Positions 9,085-20,171 of a stretch of DNA of 64,000 nucleotides are shown piece by piece. The notes beneath the pieces are model-generated. The model had not been told where the DNA came from and searched no databases. It saw only the letters and a program-made list of their open reading frames with translations. The position numbers and the translations under genes were made by a program. Position 1 is the first letter of the stretch; every line of letters starts with the position of its first letter. This DNA comes from Pseudomonas putida (lineage in GTDB: Bacteria > Pseudomonadota > Gammaproteobacteria > Pseudomonadales > Pseudomonadaceae), in NCBI RefSeq assembly GCF_005080685.1, contig NZ_CP039371.1:4464001-4528000 (forward strand), given 5' to 3'.

Positions 9085-9489
9085 TCAGATCTGCCGCTGG
9101 TGACGGTCGAGCTGCTCGTGACGCTCCTGGGCTTCGATGCAGTACTTGGTAGTCGGGCTGATCAGCAGGCGCTGCAGACCAATTGGCTCACCGCTGTCGT
9201 CGCACCAGCCGAAGCTCTCGTCCAAGATACGGCCCAGGGCCATTTCCAACTGCGGCAGCAAGCGCTGGTCGCGCTCGATGGCGTTGACCAGCCAGTGACG
9301 CTCTTCTTCGACCGAAGCCACGTCTGCTGGATCCGATGGGGTATCCAGGCTTTCGATGGTGGCGCGGCTCAGCTCGATGCGTTCATGGGTTTCGACTTTC
9401 ATCGCTTGCAGCAGGCCGGTGAAGAAGGCCAGCTGGTCGGCGTTCATGTAGTCATCGGCCGACATGGCCAGCAACTGTTCCTTGGTCAT
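9085..9489 (-). CDS. DksA/TraR-family RNA polymerase-binding protein with an incomplete zinc finger
   Basis: The protein has 134 residues, starting MTKEQLLAMSADDYMN at the ATG 9487-9489; an earlier in-frame codon is rejected because it extends beyond the family start. A long coiled-coil region (about residues 20-90) precedes the C-terminal zinc-finger region. Canonical DksA has C-x2-C-x17-C-x2-C. Here it reads C-x2-S-x17-C-x2-A (CDDS ... CIEA), so only two of four ligands remain. This resembles zinc-independent paralogues such as P. aeruginosa DksA2, although that one has a different residue set. DksA proteins bind the RNA polymerase secondary channel and act with ppGpp. A main four-Cys dksA is expected elsewhere in the genome. 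Confidence 0.85.
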   Translation of the reverse strand: MTKEQLLAMSADDYMNADQLAFFTGLLQAMKVETHERIELSRATIESLDTPSDPADVASVEEERHWLVNAIERDQRLLPQLEMALGRILDESFGWCDDSGEPIGLQRLLISPTTKYCIEAQERHEQLDRHQRQI

Positions 9490-9743
9490 CGATATCTCTA
9501 TGAAAAAATGTGCATTTGGGCGATTCGGGTGCGCTCGATGCCTCGGCATCGAGCACGGAATTCTTCAAGCGCCAACCGGCACTCTTTTACAGGGGGCGGC
9601 AGTCTAAGGCGCCACGTCGCACGGAGCAACAGCAATCAGGGGGGAATTTACCTGAACTGGCCCGGATTCCGCTGGTCGGTGCTTGCGCCAGCGAGATGCA
9701 ACACCGACACGACCGTGCCTTGCTGGTCGTACGAACAAAAGAA

Positions 9744-9771
9744 AACCCCACAGCTTGCGGGCTGCGGGGTT
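9744..9771 (-). terminator. Terminator of the acyl-CoA operon
   Basis: The stem AACCCC...GGGGTT is continued inward, after one mismatch, by CAGC/GCTG around a six-base loop. It is preceded on the plus strand by an A-rich run that becomes a U-run in the minus-strand transcript. It lies 21 bp beyond the stop of the enoyl-CoA hydratase gene. Confidence 0.8.
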
Positions 9772-9792
9772 ACCGGCTAGCCGGGGTCGAGC

Positions 9793-10566
9793 CTAGCGAT
9801 CCTTGAACTGCGGCTCGCGTTTGGCGATGAACGCCGCCATGCCTTCCTTCTGGTCCTCGGTGGCGAACGCCGCGTGGAACACCCGGCGCTCGAAACGAAC
9901 CCCCTCGCTGAGGTTGACCTCGAAGGCGCGGTTGACGCTCTCCTTGACCATCATGCTCACCGGAATCGACTTGCCGGCGATGGTGGCTGCCACTTTCAGC
10001 GCTTCTTCCAGCAACTCGGCCTGTGGTATCACTCGCGCCACCAGGCCTGCGCGCTCGGCTTCTTCGGCGCCCATCAGGCGACCACTCAGGCATAGCTCCA
10101 TGGCCTTGGCCTTGCCCACTGCACGGGTCAGGCGCTGGGTACCGCCCATGCCGGGCAGCACACCGAGATTGATTTCCGGCTGGCCGAACTTGGCGTTGTC
10201 GCCAGCGAGGATGAAGTCGCACATCATCGCCAGTTCACAGCCGCCACCCAGGGCAAAACCGGACACGGCCGCGATGATCGGCTTGCGCCGGTTGGCGATG
10301 CGATCGGCGTCGCTGAACAGATCATCGACGTAGATCTGCGGGTATTGCAGATCGGCCATTTCCTTGATGTCGGCGCCGGCAGCGAAAGCCTTGGCGGAGC
10401 CGGTGAGCACCACGCAGCCGATGTTCGGGTCACGCTCGAGTTGGTCCAGGGCCTGGTTGATCTCGCCGACGATTTGCGCGTTGAGCGCGTTCAGCGCCTG
10501 GGGGCGGTTGAGCGTGATCAGGCCGACTTTGCCGTGGATATCCAACAAGATGGTTTCGAATGCCAT
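9793..10566 (-). CDS. Enoyl-CoA hydratase
   Basis: This 257-residue crotonase-fold enzyme hydrates trans-2-enoyl-CoA to 3-hydroxyacyl-CoA in beta-oxidation. The two catalytic glutamates fall in the expected places: E111 in GGGCELAM and E131 in [16 protein letters not shown]. The CoA-binding/oxyanion segment [11 protein letters not shown] lies near residue 60. The start at 10566 ([12 protein letters not shown]) fits the family; an earlier in-frame codon adds ten unconserved residues. It is the last gene of a five-gene operon with acyl-CoA dehydrogenase, thiolase, SDR dehydrogenase and acyl-CoA synthetase. In P. putida the equivalent gene is called fadB1x. Confidence 0.93.
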   Translation of the reverse strand: MAFETILLDIHGKVGLITLNRPQALNALNAQIVGEINQALDQLERDPNIGCVVLTGSAKAFAAGADIKEMADLQYPQIYVDDLFSDADRIANRRKPIIAAVSGFALGGGCELAMMCDFILAGDNAKFGQPEINLGVLPGMGGTQRLTRAVGKAKAMELCLSGRLMGAEEAERAGLVARVIPQAELLEEALKVAATIAGKSIPVSMMVKESVNRAFEVNLSEGVRFERRVFHAAFATEDQKEGMAAFIAKREPQFKDR

Positions 10567-10579
10567 GCAGTCTGCTCCT

Positions 10580-11707
10580 TCAAAGATTGCGCGCAATGAC
10601 CATGCGCTGTATGTCGCTGGTGCCCTCGTAGATCTGGCAGACGCGAACGTCGCGATAGATCCGCTCCAGCGGGAAGTCGCTCAGATAGCCATATCCACCC
10701 AAGGTCTGCAAGGCATCCGAACAGACCTTTTCGGCCATTTCCGAGGCGAAAAGCTTCGCCATCGAGGCTTCCACCAGCGCTGGGCGCCCGGCATCACGCA
10801 GTGCTGCGGCATGCAAAACCATCTGCCGGGCCACTGCAATGCGCGTGGCCATGTCGGCCAGGCGGAAGGCCACGGCCTGGTGTTCGATCAATGCCTTGCC
10901 AAAACTTTGCCGCTCGTTGGCATAGTCGCGCGCCACCTCGAACGCCGCGCGCGCCATGCCAACCGCCTGCGAGGCGATACCGATGCGCCCACCTTCGAGG
11001 TTGGCCAGGGCGATCTTGTAGCCCTCGCCCTCCTCGCCCAGGCGGTTGGCCACCGGCACCCGCACGTTGTCGAAGACGATCTGGCAGGTATCGGAGGCAT
11101 GCTGGCCGAGCTTGTCCTCGATCCGTGCCACCTGGTAGCCCGGCGCGTCGGTGGGCACGATGAACGCACTGATGCCACGCTTGCCCGCCTCGGGATCGGT
11201 CACGGCGAAGACGATCACCACCCCGGCGTTGAGCCCCGAGGTGATGAACTGCTTGCTGCCATTGAGCACGTATTCGTCGCCCTCGCGCCGGGCACGGGTC
11301 TTCAGGCTGCTGGCATCGGAGCCGGCCTGCGGTTCGGTCAGGGCGAACGCTCCGAGCATCTCGCCGCTGGCCAGAGGGGTAAGGAACCGCGCCTTCTGCT
11401 GCTCGTTGCCAAAGCGCAGGATCGGCACGCAACCCACCGAGTTGTGCACGCTCATGATGGTCGAGCAGGCGCCATCGCCCGCGGCGATTTCCTCGAGCGC
11501 CATGGCGTAGGCCACGTAGCCGGTATCGCTGCCGCCCCATTGCTCTGGTACCAGCATGCCGAACAGGCCGAGCTGGGCCATTTCCTGGATGGCCTCCTTG
11601 GGGAAGCGATGTTCCTTGTCCCACTGCTCGGCAAAGGGTTTGAGCCGCTCCTGGGCGAAGGCTCGCACCGCGTCGGCGATTTGTTGTTGCTCGTCAGTTA
11701 CCAGCAT
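10580..11707 (-). CDS. Acyl-CoA dehydrogenase (short/branched-chain type)
   Basis: A 375-residue flavoprotein that introduces the alpha-beta double bond into acyl-CoA and passes electrons to ETF. The family signatures [16 protein letters not shown] (FAD and substrate binding) and [20 protein letters not shown] are present. The catalytic base sits in [12 protein letters not shown] near the C-terminus, the position used by short-chain and isovaleryl-type enzymes. The start at 11707 has a TGAGGTGA ribosome-binding site. It lies 8 bp after the thiolase gene and 13 bp before the hydratase gene. Substrate is probably a short straight-chain or 2-methyl-branched acyl-CoA, inferred from the operon. 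Confidence 0.93.
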   Translation of the reverse strand: MLVTDEQQQIADAVRAFAQERLKPFAEQWDKEHRFPKEAIQEMAQLGLFGMLVPEQWGGSDTGYVAYAMALEEIAAGDGACSTIMSVHNSVGCVPILRFGNEQQKARFLTPLASGEMLGAFALTEPQAGSDASSLKTRARREGDEYVLNGSKQFITSGLNAGVVIVFAVTDPEAGKRGISAFIVPTDAPGYQVARIEDKLGQHASDTCQIVFDNVRVPVANRLGEEGEGYKIALANLEGGRIGIASQAVGMARAAFEVARDYANERQSFGKALIEHQAVAFRLADMATRIAVARQMVLHAAALRDAGRPALVEASMAKLFASEMAEKVCSDALQTLGGYGYLSDFPLERIYRDVRVCQIYEGTSDIQRMVIARNL

Positions 11708-11715
11708 GATTCACC

Positions 11716-12909
11716 TCAGTACAGGCATTCGACGGCCATGGCCGTGGCTTCGCCGCCGCCGATGCAAATGGCCGCCACGCCACGGCGCAGGTTGTTCTGG
11801 CGCAGGGCAGACAGCAGGGTCACCAGGATACGTGCGCCCGAGGCGCCGATCGGATGGCCCAAGGCGCAGGCGCCGCCGTGGATGTTGACCTTGTCATGTG
11901 GCAGGTCGAGGTGTTTCATGGCCGCCAGGGTGACCACGGCGAAGGCCTCGTTGATCTCGAACAGGTCGACCTCGCCCAGGCTCCAGCCGGTGCGCTGCAT
12001 CAGTTTGTCGATGGCTCCGATCGGCGCGGTCGGGAACAGCGCCGGGGTGTCGGCGAACACGGCGTGGCCATGGATCAGCGCCAGCGGCTTGAGACCACGC
12101 TTTTCGGCTTGCGAACGACGCATCAGCACCAGCGCGGCGGCACCATCGGAGATCGAACTGGAGTTGGCCGCGGTCACCGTACCGCCTTCGCGGAAAGCCG
12201 GCTTGAGCTGCGGGATCTTGTCCAGGCGCGCCTTGGGCGGTTGTTCGTCGTCCTTGATCAGCCGGGTCTGCTTGCCTTCGGTGACCTCCACCGGGACGAT
12301 CTCGGCGGCGAAGCGGCCGCTACCGATGGCCTCCTGGGCACGGGTCAGCGAGTCGATGGCGAACTGGTCCTGGGCTTCGCGGCTGAAGCCGTTGGCCTGG
12401 GCGCAGTCTTCGGCGAAGGTGCCCATCAGGCGGCCCTTGTCGTAGGCGTCTTCCAGGCCGTCCATGAACATGTGGTCGATGACCCGGCCATGGCCCATGC
12501 GATAGCCGCCGCGCGCCTTGTCCAACAGGTACGGGGCATTGCTCATGCTTTCCATGCCGCCAGCGACCACTACGTTGGCGCTGCCGGCCAGCAGCAGGTC
12601 GTGGGCCATGATCGCGGCCTGCATGCCGGAGCCGCACATCTTGTTCAGGGTGGTGCAAGTGGTGTGCTTGCCCAGGCCAGCACCGAGGGCAGCCTGGCGC
12701 GCCGGTGCCTGGCCCTGCCCGGCAGGCAGAACGCAACCGAACAGCACCTGCTCGACGCTGGCGGCATCGATGCCCGCACGCTCGACCGCACCACGGATGG
12801 CCGCGCTGCCCAGCTGCGGCGCGGTAAGGCTCTTGAAGTCGCCCTGCAGGCCGCCCATGGGCGTGCGTGCGGCGCTGACGATGACGATCGGGTCGTTGGC
12901 AATGGACAT
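11716..12909 (-). CDS. Acetyl-CoA C-acyltransferase (thiolase)
   Basis: The 397-residue thiolase cleaves 3-ketoacyl-CoA (or condenses two acetyl-CoA). The nucleophilic C92 lies in LNKMCGSGMQ, the catalytic His in GGACALGHPIGASGAR, and the C-terminal Cys in AAICIGGGEA. The ATG at 12907-12909 is chosen over a GTG three codons upstream because GGAG sits 8 bases before this ATG and would overlap the GTG. It is the third gene of the operon; P. putida literature names the counterpart fadAx. Confidence 0.93.
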   Translation of the reverse strand: MSIANDPIVIVSAARTPMGGLQGDFKSLTAPQLGSAAIRGAVERAGIDAASVEQVLFGCVLPAGQGQAPARQAALGAGLGKHTTCTTLNKMCGSGMQAAIMAHDLLLAGSANVVVAGGMESMSNAPYLLDKARGGYRMGHGRVIDHMFMDGLEDAYDKGRLMGTFAEDCAQANGFSREAQDQFAIDSLTRAQEAIGSGRFAAEIVPVEVTEGKQTRLIKDDEQPPKARLDKIPQLKPAFREGGTVTAANSSSISDGAAALVLMRRSQAEKRGLKPLALIHGHAVFADTPALFPTAPIGAIDKLMQRTGWSLGEVDLFEINEAFAVVTLAAMKHLDLPHDKVNIHGGACALGHPIGASGARILVTLLSALRQNNLRRGVAAICIGGGEATAMAVECLY

Positions 12910-12921
12910 GTCGTTCACTCC

Positions 12922-13689
12922 TTACTTGGCAGCCATGCGCAGCGCGCCGTCGAGGCGGATCACCTCGCCGTTGAGCATGCTGTTCTCGATGATGTGACGG
13001 GCCAGCGCGGCGTATTCCTGCGGGCGCCCCAGGCGCGGCGGGAACGGTACGCCAGCGGCCAGAGAATCGCGCACTTCCTCGGTCATGCCGGCCATCATCG
13101 GGGTTTCGAAGATGCCGGGGGCGATGGTCATCACGCGGATGCCGAAGCGCGCCAGCTCGCGGGCAGCGGGCAGGGTCAGGCTGGCGATGGCGCCCTTGGA
13201 GGCAGCGTAGGCGGCCTGGCCGATCTGCCCGTCGTAGGCGGCGATGGAGGCGGTGTTGATGATCACCCCGCGCTCGCCCGCCTCGTCGGCGCTGCCTTCG
13301 GCCATGGCCGCCGCAGCCAGGCGCAGCAGGTTGAAACTGCCGACCAGGTTGACGTTGATGACCTTGGCGAAGCTGGCCAAGCCATGCGGCCCATGCTTGC
13401 CGAGGATTTTCTCGGCGCCCACGATACCTGCGCAGTTGACCAGCCCATGCAGGCTGCCGAAGGCGCTGAGCGCAGCATCGACGGCAGCCTGTGCGGCCTG
13501 CTCGTTGCTGATGTCGGCGACCGCGAAGCGGGCGTTGTCACCCAGTTCACGGGCCTTGGCCTCGACGGCCTGGGCATTGAGGTCGACCAGCATGACCTTG
13601 GCGCCGGCCTCGACCAGCATCTGCGCGGTGGCAGCGCCTAGCCCGGAGGCTGCGCCGCTGACGATGAAGTGCTTGTTGACGATGTGCAT
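12922..13689 (-). CDS. SDR-family 3-hydroxyacyl-CoA dehydrogenase
   Basis: A 255-residue short-chain dehydrogenase resembling type II (HSD10-like) 3-hydroxyacyl-CoA dehydrogenases. The NAD-binding motif [15 protein letters not shown] is at the N-terminus, NCAGIVG in the middle, and the catalytic Tyr and Lys in [13 protein letters not shown]. In this operon it supplies the NAD-dependent oxidation of 3-hydroxyacyl-CoA before thiolysis. HSD10-type enzymes also act on 2-methyl-3-hydroxybutyryl-CoA, so isoleucine breakdown is one possible role. It is 12 bp upstream of the thiolase start. Confidence 0.9.
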   Translation of the reverse strand: MHIVNKHFIVSGAASGLGAATAQMLVEAGAKVMLVDLNAQAVEAKARELGDNARFAVADISNEQAAQAAVDAALSAFGSLHGLVNCAGIVGAEKILGKHGPHGLASFAKVINVNLVGSFNLLRLAAAAMAEGSADEAGERGVIINTASIAAYDGQIGQAAYAASKGAIASLTLPAARELARFGIRVMTIAPGIFETPMMAGMTEEVRDSLAAGVPFPPRLGRPQEYAALARHIIENSMLNGEVIRLDGALRMAAK

Positions 13690-13703
13690 GATGTGGGGTC
13701 CTT

Positions 13704-15350
13704 TCAGGCGCTGGCGCTGACGGCCTGCTGCGCTTGTTGTTTGGCGATTTCCTGATTGCGCAGGATGAAGCGTTGCAGCTTGCCGCTCGGCGTCTTGGGC
13801 AGCTCGCTGACGAATTCGATTTCACGCGGATAGGCATGGGCGTACAGGCGCTTGCGCACGTGTTGGCGCAAGGTTTCTTCGAGTTCGGCGCTGCCTTGGA
13901 CGCCGCTTGCCAGCACCACGAAGGCCTTGATCAACTCGGTGCGTTCCGGGTCGGGCTTGCCGATCACCGCCGCCTCGATCACTGCCGGGTGCTCGATCAG
14001 CGCGCTTTCGACATCGAACGGCCCCACCCGGTAGCCCGAGGTGGTGATCACATCATCGCTACGACCGACGAAACTGATGCTGCCATCTTGATTCAGCTCG
14101 ACCGTGTCGCCGCTCAGGTAATACTTGCCGACGAAGGCCTTGGTCGGCAGCCCGTGGTAGCCGCCGAACCAGCACAGCGGCGATTGTTCGCGGTCGACCG
14201 CAAGGATGCCCGGCTGGCCGGCGGGCAGCTCGCTGCCCTGGTCGTCGAGTACGACGATGCGATGCCCGGGAATGGCGAAACCGGCCGACCCCAGATGCAC
14301 GGGATGCTCCAGGCCATGGTGGTTGCACAGCACCATGCCCAGCTCGGTCTGCCCGTAATGGTCATGAATGGTGACGCCGAGCTCGTCGCGGAACCAGCGG
14401 ATCACCTCGGGGTTGAGTGGCTCGCCGGCACTGCTGACCACCCGCAGCCGGCCCTTGATCGGTGCCGAGAAGCCCTCACCGGCAGCAATCAGCAGGCGGA
14501 AGGCGGTGGGCGAGCCGGCCAGATTGGTGATACCCAGCTTGTCGATCACCCGTGCGCAGCTTTCTACGTTGAACGGGCCATCGTAGAAGGTGGTGGCATG
14601 GCCCAGGGCCAACGGGCCGGTGACCGCATAGTAGAGTCCGTAGGCCCAGCCGGGATCGGCCAGGTTCCAGAAACTGTCGTCCGGGCGCAGGTCGATGGCA
14701 TCGCGCATGTAGCCCTGGAATGCCACGATGGCGCGCAGCGGCACCTCCAGCGGTTTGGCCGGGCCGGTGGTGCCAGACGTGAACATCAAGAGAAATGGAT
14801 CGTCGCCGCTGCGCATGACCGGCGGGTGTTCGGCCGTTACGGCATCGAGCAGTCGCTGGAAGTCCGCTTCGCCGGCCGGTGCTTTGACGGTGATACGCGC
14901 CGGACAATCGGCGACCTCGTCGAGCTTGCCACGGTTGCCCAGGTCGGTGACAACCACCTTGGCCTGGGACTGATGCAGGCGGTGCTCGATGGCCTTGGGC
15001 CCAAAGGCGGTGAACAGCGGCTGGTACACCGCACCCAGCCGCCAGGTGGCCAGAATGGTCACCAACAGTTCAGGCGTACGCGGCATGAGACCAGCCACCC
15101 GATCACCGGGGCCAACCCCATGGGCGTGCAGCACATTGGCGAAACGGCCTGCCAGGTGCTGCAGCTGTTCGAAGCTATAGCGTTTGCCGCAACCTTCGGC
15201 GTTTTCCCAGACCAACGCCGTGCGGTTGCCGCCGACATGGCGATCGCAACACTCGACGCACGCGTTGAGCGCGGTCAGATTGCCATGCAAGGCCGTTGTC
15301 ACGGCATCGGCATATTGGAACGAACGAACAGCCTCGGCGTAATCGCGCAT
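13704..15350 (-). CDS. AMP-forming acyl-CoA synthetase
   Basis: The 548-residue adenylate-forming enzyme activates a carboxylic acid with ATP and CoA. The P-loop-like A3 motif is [14 protein letters not shown] near residue 210, the A5 region is [10 protein letters not shown], and the hinge region reads [20 protein letters not shown]. The C-terminal acetylation lysine motif is [11 protein letters not shown]. It is the first gene of the five-gene operon and presumably feeds it. Its length and sequence style resemble medium/short-chain acyl-CoA synthetases. The 90-bp region upstream holds an inverted repeat. Confidence 0.92.
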   Translation of the reverse strand: MRDYAEAVRSFQYADAVTTALHGNLTALNACVECCDRHVGGNRTALVWENAEGCGKRYSFEQLQHLAGRFANVLHAHGVGPGDRVAGLMPRTPELLVTILATWRLGAVYQPLFTAFGPKAIEHRLHQSQAKVVVTDLGNRGKLDEVADCPARITVKAPAGEADFQRLLDAVTAEHPPVMRSGDDPFLLMFTSGTTGPAKPLEVPLRAIVAFQGYMRDAIDLRPDDSFWNLADPGWAYGLYYAVTGPLALGHATTFYDGPFNVESCARVIDKLGITNLAGSPTAFRLLIAAGEGFSAPIKGRLRVVSSAGEPLNPEVIRWFRDELGVTIHDHYGQTELGMVLCNHHGLEHPVHLGSAGFAIPGHRIVVLDDQGSELPAGQPGILAVDREQSPLCWFGGYHGLPTKAFVGKYYLSGDTVELNQDGSISFVGRSDDVITTSGYRVGPFDVESALIEHPAVIEAAVIGKPDPERTELIKAFVVLASGVQGSAELEETLRQHVRKRLYAHAYPREIEFVSELPKTPSGKLQRFILRNQEIAKQQAQQAVSASA

Positions 15351-15399
15351 CGTCAGACTCCTGGTTTCTTATTGTTGGAATCGCACCAAAGGTCTGACG
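15351..15399. promoter_or_regulatory. Widely spaced inverted repeat upstream of the acyl-CoA operon
   Basis: CGTCAGAC at 15351-15358 and its exact complement GTCTGACG at 15392-15399 flank a 33-bp spacer, directly upstream of the acyl-CoA synthetase ATG. The arms are about four helical turns apart. It could be an operator pair or an RNA stem-loop in the leader. No regulator gene of the operon is adjacent. Confidence 0.3.
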
Positions 15400-16640
15400 A
15401 TGGTCCCGCCAAGGCCGCGCGCGGACAATGGCCAAAGCGGTCAATCGCGATGAGCGGTTTGGCCGGACGCGCCTTGCCCTTGCGCCAGGGTTTCGCGGGT
15501 CAACTGCAACGCCAGGTCATGCCGGGCCGCCTCGCGCTCGCTGGCGAGTTCATCCCAACGCTGGCGGTAGTCCTGGCTGCCCAGGCTCTCCACCTGTTCA
15601 TCGAGTTGCGTGCCACGCGCCTCGAAGGACGCGTCGATGTCAGCAAACGCCTCGGCGTGCTGAGCACGGAGGTAGGCGATCCAGAAATCTCGCCGAACCA
15701 CGCTCTGCGCCACTGCTTCGGAGGTTTCCGCGGCCCGCACTGCGGCCAGGGCGTCGCGTTCGTCCTGGGCAGTGATCGCTGCCAAGGGCGCGAAACGCAT
15801 GCTGCGTGGCTGGCAAGGCAAGCTCAGGGCATCGGCCAGGCGGATGCGGTAGCCGAGCACGACCTCAAGGTCGTCAACGTGCAGGCCGTCGCGTTGTCTT
15901 TGCCTGATCACCCCGAAGGCATATTGATCGACCTGTTCCAGACGGAACAGACGCCGGCCCAGGTCCAGCAGCTGTGCGCGCGCACCAGCCTCGGCGCTGC
16001 GTTTTTCGGCCTTGTACACCAGCACCTCGATCTGCAACCGGCTGAAGCGCTCCGCCACGCTGTCCACGCACCCTCTCGGCTCCACCGCACTGGCAAAGAT
16101 CTGCTGTTGCAGCGCCTCGTCCTGGGAGAGTGCCTCCAGCAAACTCCACACCTGACTACGGACATAGTCGGTCGCCTGGGTGAAGTCGCTGGCATCGGTC
16201 AAGGCCTGCAACACGTCGAACAGCCCGGCGCTGCCCTCTCGGGCACGCAGCCGTGCCCACAGTTGCGACCTGGCCAAGTGAGTGGCAGGTGGCTCGCCCT
16301 CCACCCACCTGTCCATGAACTGGCTGGCGGGCCGGCGCGGCCTCAGGGTCACACCATGCCGGTCGACGCCATAGAAATCCTCGCGCGTCCTTGCCGACAA
16401 TGCATTGCGGTTGAAGTTGATCCTGGCACGGAAGACCCAGGGCATTTGCATGAGCGGGGCGGGTAGCTCGGTGATCGAGTTGTCGCTGAGGTCCGCGAAA
16501 TCCAGGTGCTGGCACAGCTCGAGGCCTTGGGGTACCGAGGTCAGGCCACAAAAATTCAGCCGCAGGGCCCGCAGTAGCGGCGCTGTCTCGAAGCGCAAGT
16601 CGAGGGAGTGCAGGGGGTTGTGACTGAGGTTCAACGAATG

Positions 16641-16926
16641 CAACCGTGACAGCGAAAGGAGTACCTCGCGGTTGCTGCTGGTCATGCGGATACGGTTGGC
16701 CATCAGGGTCAGGTGGCGTAGCTCGCCCAAATGAACGATGCCGGCCGGGATGGTGGTCAGGCGGTTGTTGGTCACCGTCAAGGCAACCGTGACAGCGAAA
16801 GGAGTACCTCGCGGTTGCTGCTGGTCATGCGGATACGGTTGGCCATCAGGGTCAGGTGGCGTAGCTCGCCCAAATGAACGATGCCGGCCGGGATGGTGGT
16901 CAGGCGGTTGTTGGTCACCGTCAAGG
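16641..16926. repeat. 143-bp tandem duplication inside the NEL gene
   Basis: Positions 16641-16783 and 16784-16926 are two copies of the same unit, beginning CAACCGTGACAGCG and ending GTCACCGTCAAGG, apparently without mismatch. The unit covers about two leucine-rich repeats. Since 143 is not a multiple of three, the first copy is read out of frame in the downstream part. Confidence 0.95.
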
Positions 16927-16984
16927 TATGCAAGTGGCCGAAGCAGCGCAGGAAGTATGCAAGTGGCCGAAGCAGCGCAGGAAG
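16927..16984. repeat. 29-bp tandem duplication inside the NEL gene
   Basis: TATGCAAGTGGCCGAAGCAG... at 16927-16955 is repeated exactly at 16956-16984. It directly abuts the 143-bp duplication. On the coding strand the repeated codons read FLRCFGHLHT, after which the second copy shifts the frame and leads to a stop. Confidence 0.95.
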
Positions 16985-19900
16985 TTTGCCGGCACTTGTT
17001 CAAGGTCCTGCCCGGCCAAGATCAGCTCGCCCACATGGGTCAGGTCCACCTCCGCCGGCAATGATGGCAGATGCTTGACACGCCAGCCGCTGAGATTGAG
17101 CCGCAGACTACCGCTGCGGCCATCGGCGGCGAGGATCACCTCACCCTCCATGCGCCAGGCCGCGCGCAATAGATTGGCCAAGTGCAGCCGCTGCACACGG
17201 ACCGCGCGGCTGCGTACTGCGCCTTGCCAGCGATCGAGCGTCCGGTCCAGCCGCGCGTAGTTGCGCTCGTGTTGCAGCAAGTGATCGAAGGGTGATCCTT
17301 CTTCACTCAGCAGACGCTGCATGAAGGTTTCCACCTGGGCCTCGTTGAAGGTCGGGTACAACGAGCGGATCCGGCCGCGGAACGTGCCCACCACCCCCTG
17401 GCGTCGCGAAACCAGGCCGCCGAGCGGATAGCCGATCCGTCCATTGCTCATGCGAGCACCTGGATTGAACCAGGGCGCTGCGTCACGCCACCCCAGCAGG
17501 TTGAGCATGTCGCGGCGCTCGGCAGGCATCAGTTCGATCAGCTTCATGCGAAGACTTGAGGCTGGGTCGTCGCCAGCAAGACCGAGCGTTTCTCGTTGCC
17601 CAGGGCTAAGCAACGCGACGATGGCGCTGAACACATCACCCGGCTCGTCCACATCTTCTTCACGGGGGAGCCCACGATGATCATACAAACGGAATCGACC
17701 ATCGCGTTTCACCAGTATCACACGCGTTTGCGGCGGACCTTGTGGGTCCAGGGTCGCCAATAGCCTTCCGCTATCTGTACCTTCGCGCAACTCCAGGTTC
17801 ACCTGCCTTGGCCAACGCGGTAGCCGACGCAACAGGGCGCACACCAGTTCGCCGGTTTCCGGGGTGTAGCTGTCATCCAGAAATACCCCCTCCACCGCGC
17901 GGTTGAGCCGTGCGAAGCCCAGCAGCGAGCGGGCCTTGGTGGCGATGACGAGCGGTACCCTTCCTTCCAGTATCGCCGCACGCTGCAGGCTTGGCGAGAT
18001 GCCTAGCACGGCTTGGGCGGCGTAGCTGTCGGGCAGGCCGGGGAAATCGCGTTTGAGCAATGCGAGCAACGGATCGTCCGGCAGCGGATCGGCACTCAGG
18101 AAGGCGAACAACCGTGACCGCCAGGCAAGCGGATGTTGCCCAAGCCGAGCCGCGATCTGCGCCTCGCTCAGTTGCTCCATCCCAGGCTGGGCCTTGCACC
18201 AGGCGAGAATGTGCGGATCATCCAGGTTGCTCGGCATTTGCCGCAGGCGCTCGAACAGCCTGGTTATCCGTGCGTGCGCCGCGAACCTGCGTAGCGAGTC
18301 GCGCAGGTTGAAGGGTACCGGACGGTTTTCCACCAGCAGCCCACGCAGTTCGTTCTGGTCCATTCCTGCGGCCTGCAATACCTGCGCTGCCCGCGTCGCC
18401 GACAGCGGCGGATCGCTCGGCCACAAGCGATCGAGCATGCTGGCGCTGTCGTTCCAATCCAGCGGGCGTTCCAGACGCAAACGCCAAAAGCGTTCGCCGT
18501 TGTGGTGGACCTCGGGTTCGAAAGCATCACCACCTGCGCGATGGCGCAATCGCCACGGCCCCTCCTGTTGCGGCTGATGCACCTGATAGTAGCGCCGATC
18601 GATGCGCAGCAGGCGGCGATCGCCGTCGGTGAACAAGCCGTCATCCTCCAGCACAGGCTCGCTGGCATCGACCTCGAATGGCCTCAGGTCCTGATCCCAT
18701 AAACGCATCCGCTGCTCATCGAGCTCGACCGGCTGCAGCCGATCGACGAAATCGCTACGCATGAAGCCCCGGGCCACCAGGCCAACACCGGCAACCGTGA
18801 CGGCGGTGACTGCCACCACCTCGGCGACGCCAAGCAGGTGCTCCACCGCTTCATGCTGATGCCCTTGGGCCCAAGCGCGGATGCCCTCATAGGTTTCCTC
18901 GCCCGTCTGCACCAACAACTGCGCCAACAGCAATTCGCCCAGCCCCGGCACGAACAGGCCAGCGACACCCACCGCCCCCATACCGATGCCCTCCCAGCGA
19001 TCCAAACGCGCCTGGGCATCGCTGTCGTCGGCATCGGCATTGGGTACCAGCAGCAAGCGTGCGTCGTCCTTGAGCCGCAGGATATGGCTGTCCGCCAGAT
19101 GCTTGAACACGTCGCCTTGAAGGGCTACGCCCTCCAGCTCCAGGTCGGTGTCATCATCGCGCAGCCGCTTGCCCAACGTAGCATTGAAGTCGGCCCGCTC
19201 ACGCAACCCGACCAGTTCGCTCAGCCGCTGATGCACACTGGGTTGGTCAAGGTCAGCGGCCAGGACGTCATTGAGCTGTGCCAGGCTGGAAAAATGCCGT
19301 AGCGGCCGATCAGGATCCTGCGGCAGGTAGAGCACCATGCCGAGGTCCTCTCCCTGCGGGCCACGCAACTGCATCAGCAGGCTATCGGCCGCCAGGCAGT
19401 GGAGCATTTTCAACTGCCCCGGATACGCATGCAGGGCCTGCGCAGCGTACGTGGGATCGGGCGCTGCAACGTTGCGCAGCGCAGCGTGCTGGCCTGCGCT
19501 CAAATGGCCTTGCAGAGCCGCCAGTTCCACAGCCAGGGCAAACCCGGTGCGCTTGTGATCGGCAAGCAGCCCTCGTACTTGCGTGTTCGACTGCTGCTCC
19601 AGCAACGCCTGGTACTGCTTGCCGACATCCAACTGCCGGCAACGCCTGGCAAACGCGTTTGGATCCCCCGACAGCACGGCATCCTGACCGCTGATCACCA
19701 AGCCGCTGCCAATGTAGGAAGGGTTACCAGCGGGAAAATTCTGCATCAAGCGCAGCAATGCAGGTGAGCGGACCGGCACAAGCTCGTCGCTGGGCAATCC
19801 TCCGCCTGGTGGAACGCTGAAGTGCCGGCGCATATCCAGCCATTGCAGGCCCGCGAAGCCAATGTCGGCGGCTGGTCCGTCAAGCAGGGGCGTGTAGGCA

Positions 19901-20171
19901 GCCAGGGCAAATTGCTGCGGCGTCGGCAACGGCGCCAGCGCTTCGGTGAGCCGTCGATGGCTGAGCCGGTGGGCAGCGTAACGCTCGCGCAGCGTGTTGA
20001 TCTGCGCGGCTGATGCCTGCTTCAGCCACTGAGGGAGTCGGGCCGCGACGAAACGGTCGGGGGCGTGGTCGAGCGTGGTGGTGGTCACTTGCGTCATGGT
20101 TGTACCCGGATGGATGCCAAACCCTGACTCTGCACCTGCGCAACCTGTCACGGCAGAGGGAAGCGCATCGG

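Larger units (their letters stand above)
15441..20097 (-). pseudogene. NEL-type E3 ubiquitin ligase with N-terminal toxin-like domain and LRRs, frameshifted by tandem duplications
   Basis: Reading from the ATG at 20097, about 1050 codons encode a large N-terminal region of the type found in Pseudomonas NEL proteins (DUF6543/dermonecrotic-toxin-like), including hydrophobic stretches near residues 430-470, then the start of leucine-rich repeats. The frame closes at 16921 just after a 29-bp tandem duplication. The remaining LRRs and the C-terminal NEL domain continue in another frame to 15441. The NEL catalytic motif C-x-D is visible as EPRGCVDSVAERF. The 143-bp and 29-bp duplications add 172 bp (1 mod 3); removing both joins the LRRs smoothly (...FGHLHTLTVTNNRLTTIP...) into one frame of about 1495 residues. 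NEL ligases are secreted effectors that ubiquitinate host proteins. As sequenced, the product is truncated before the ligase domain. A sequencing or assembly error is the main alternative. Confidence 0.88.
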
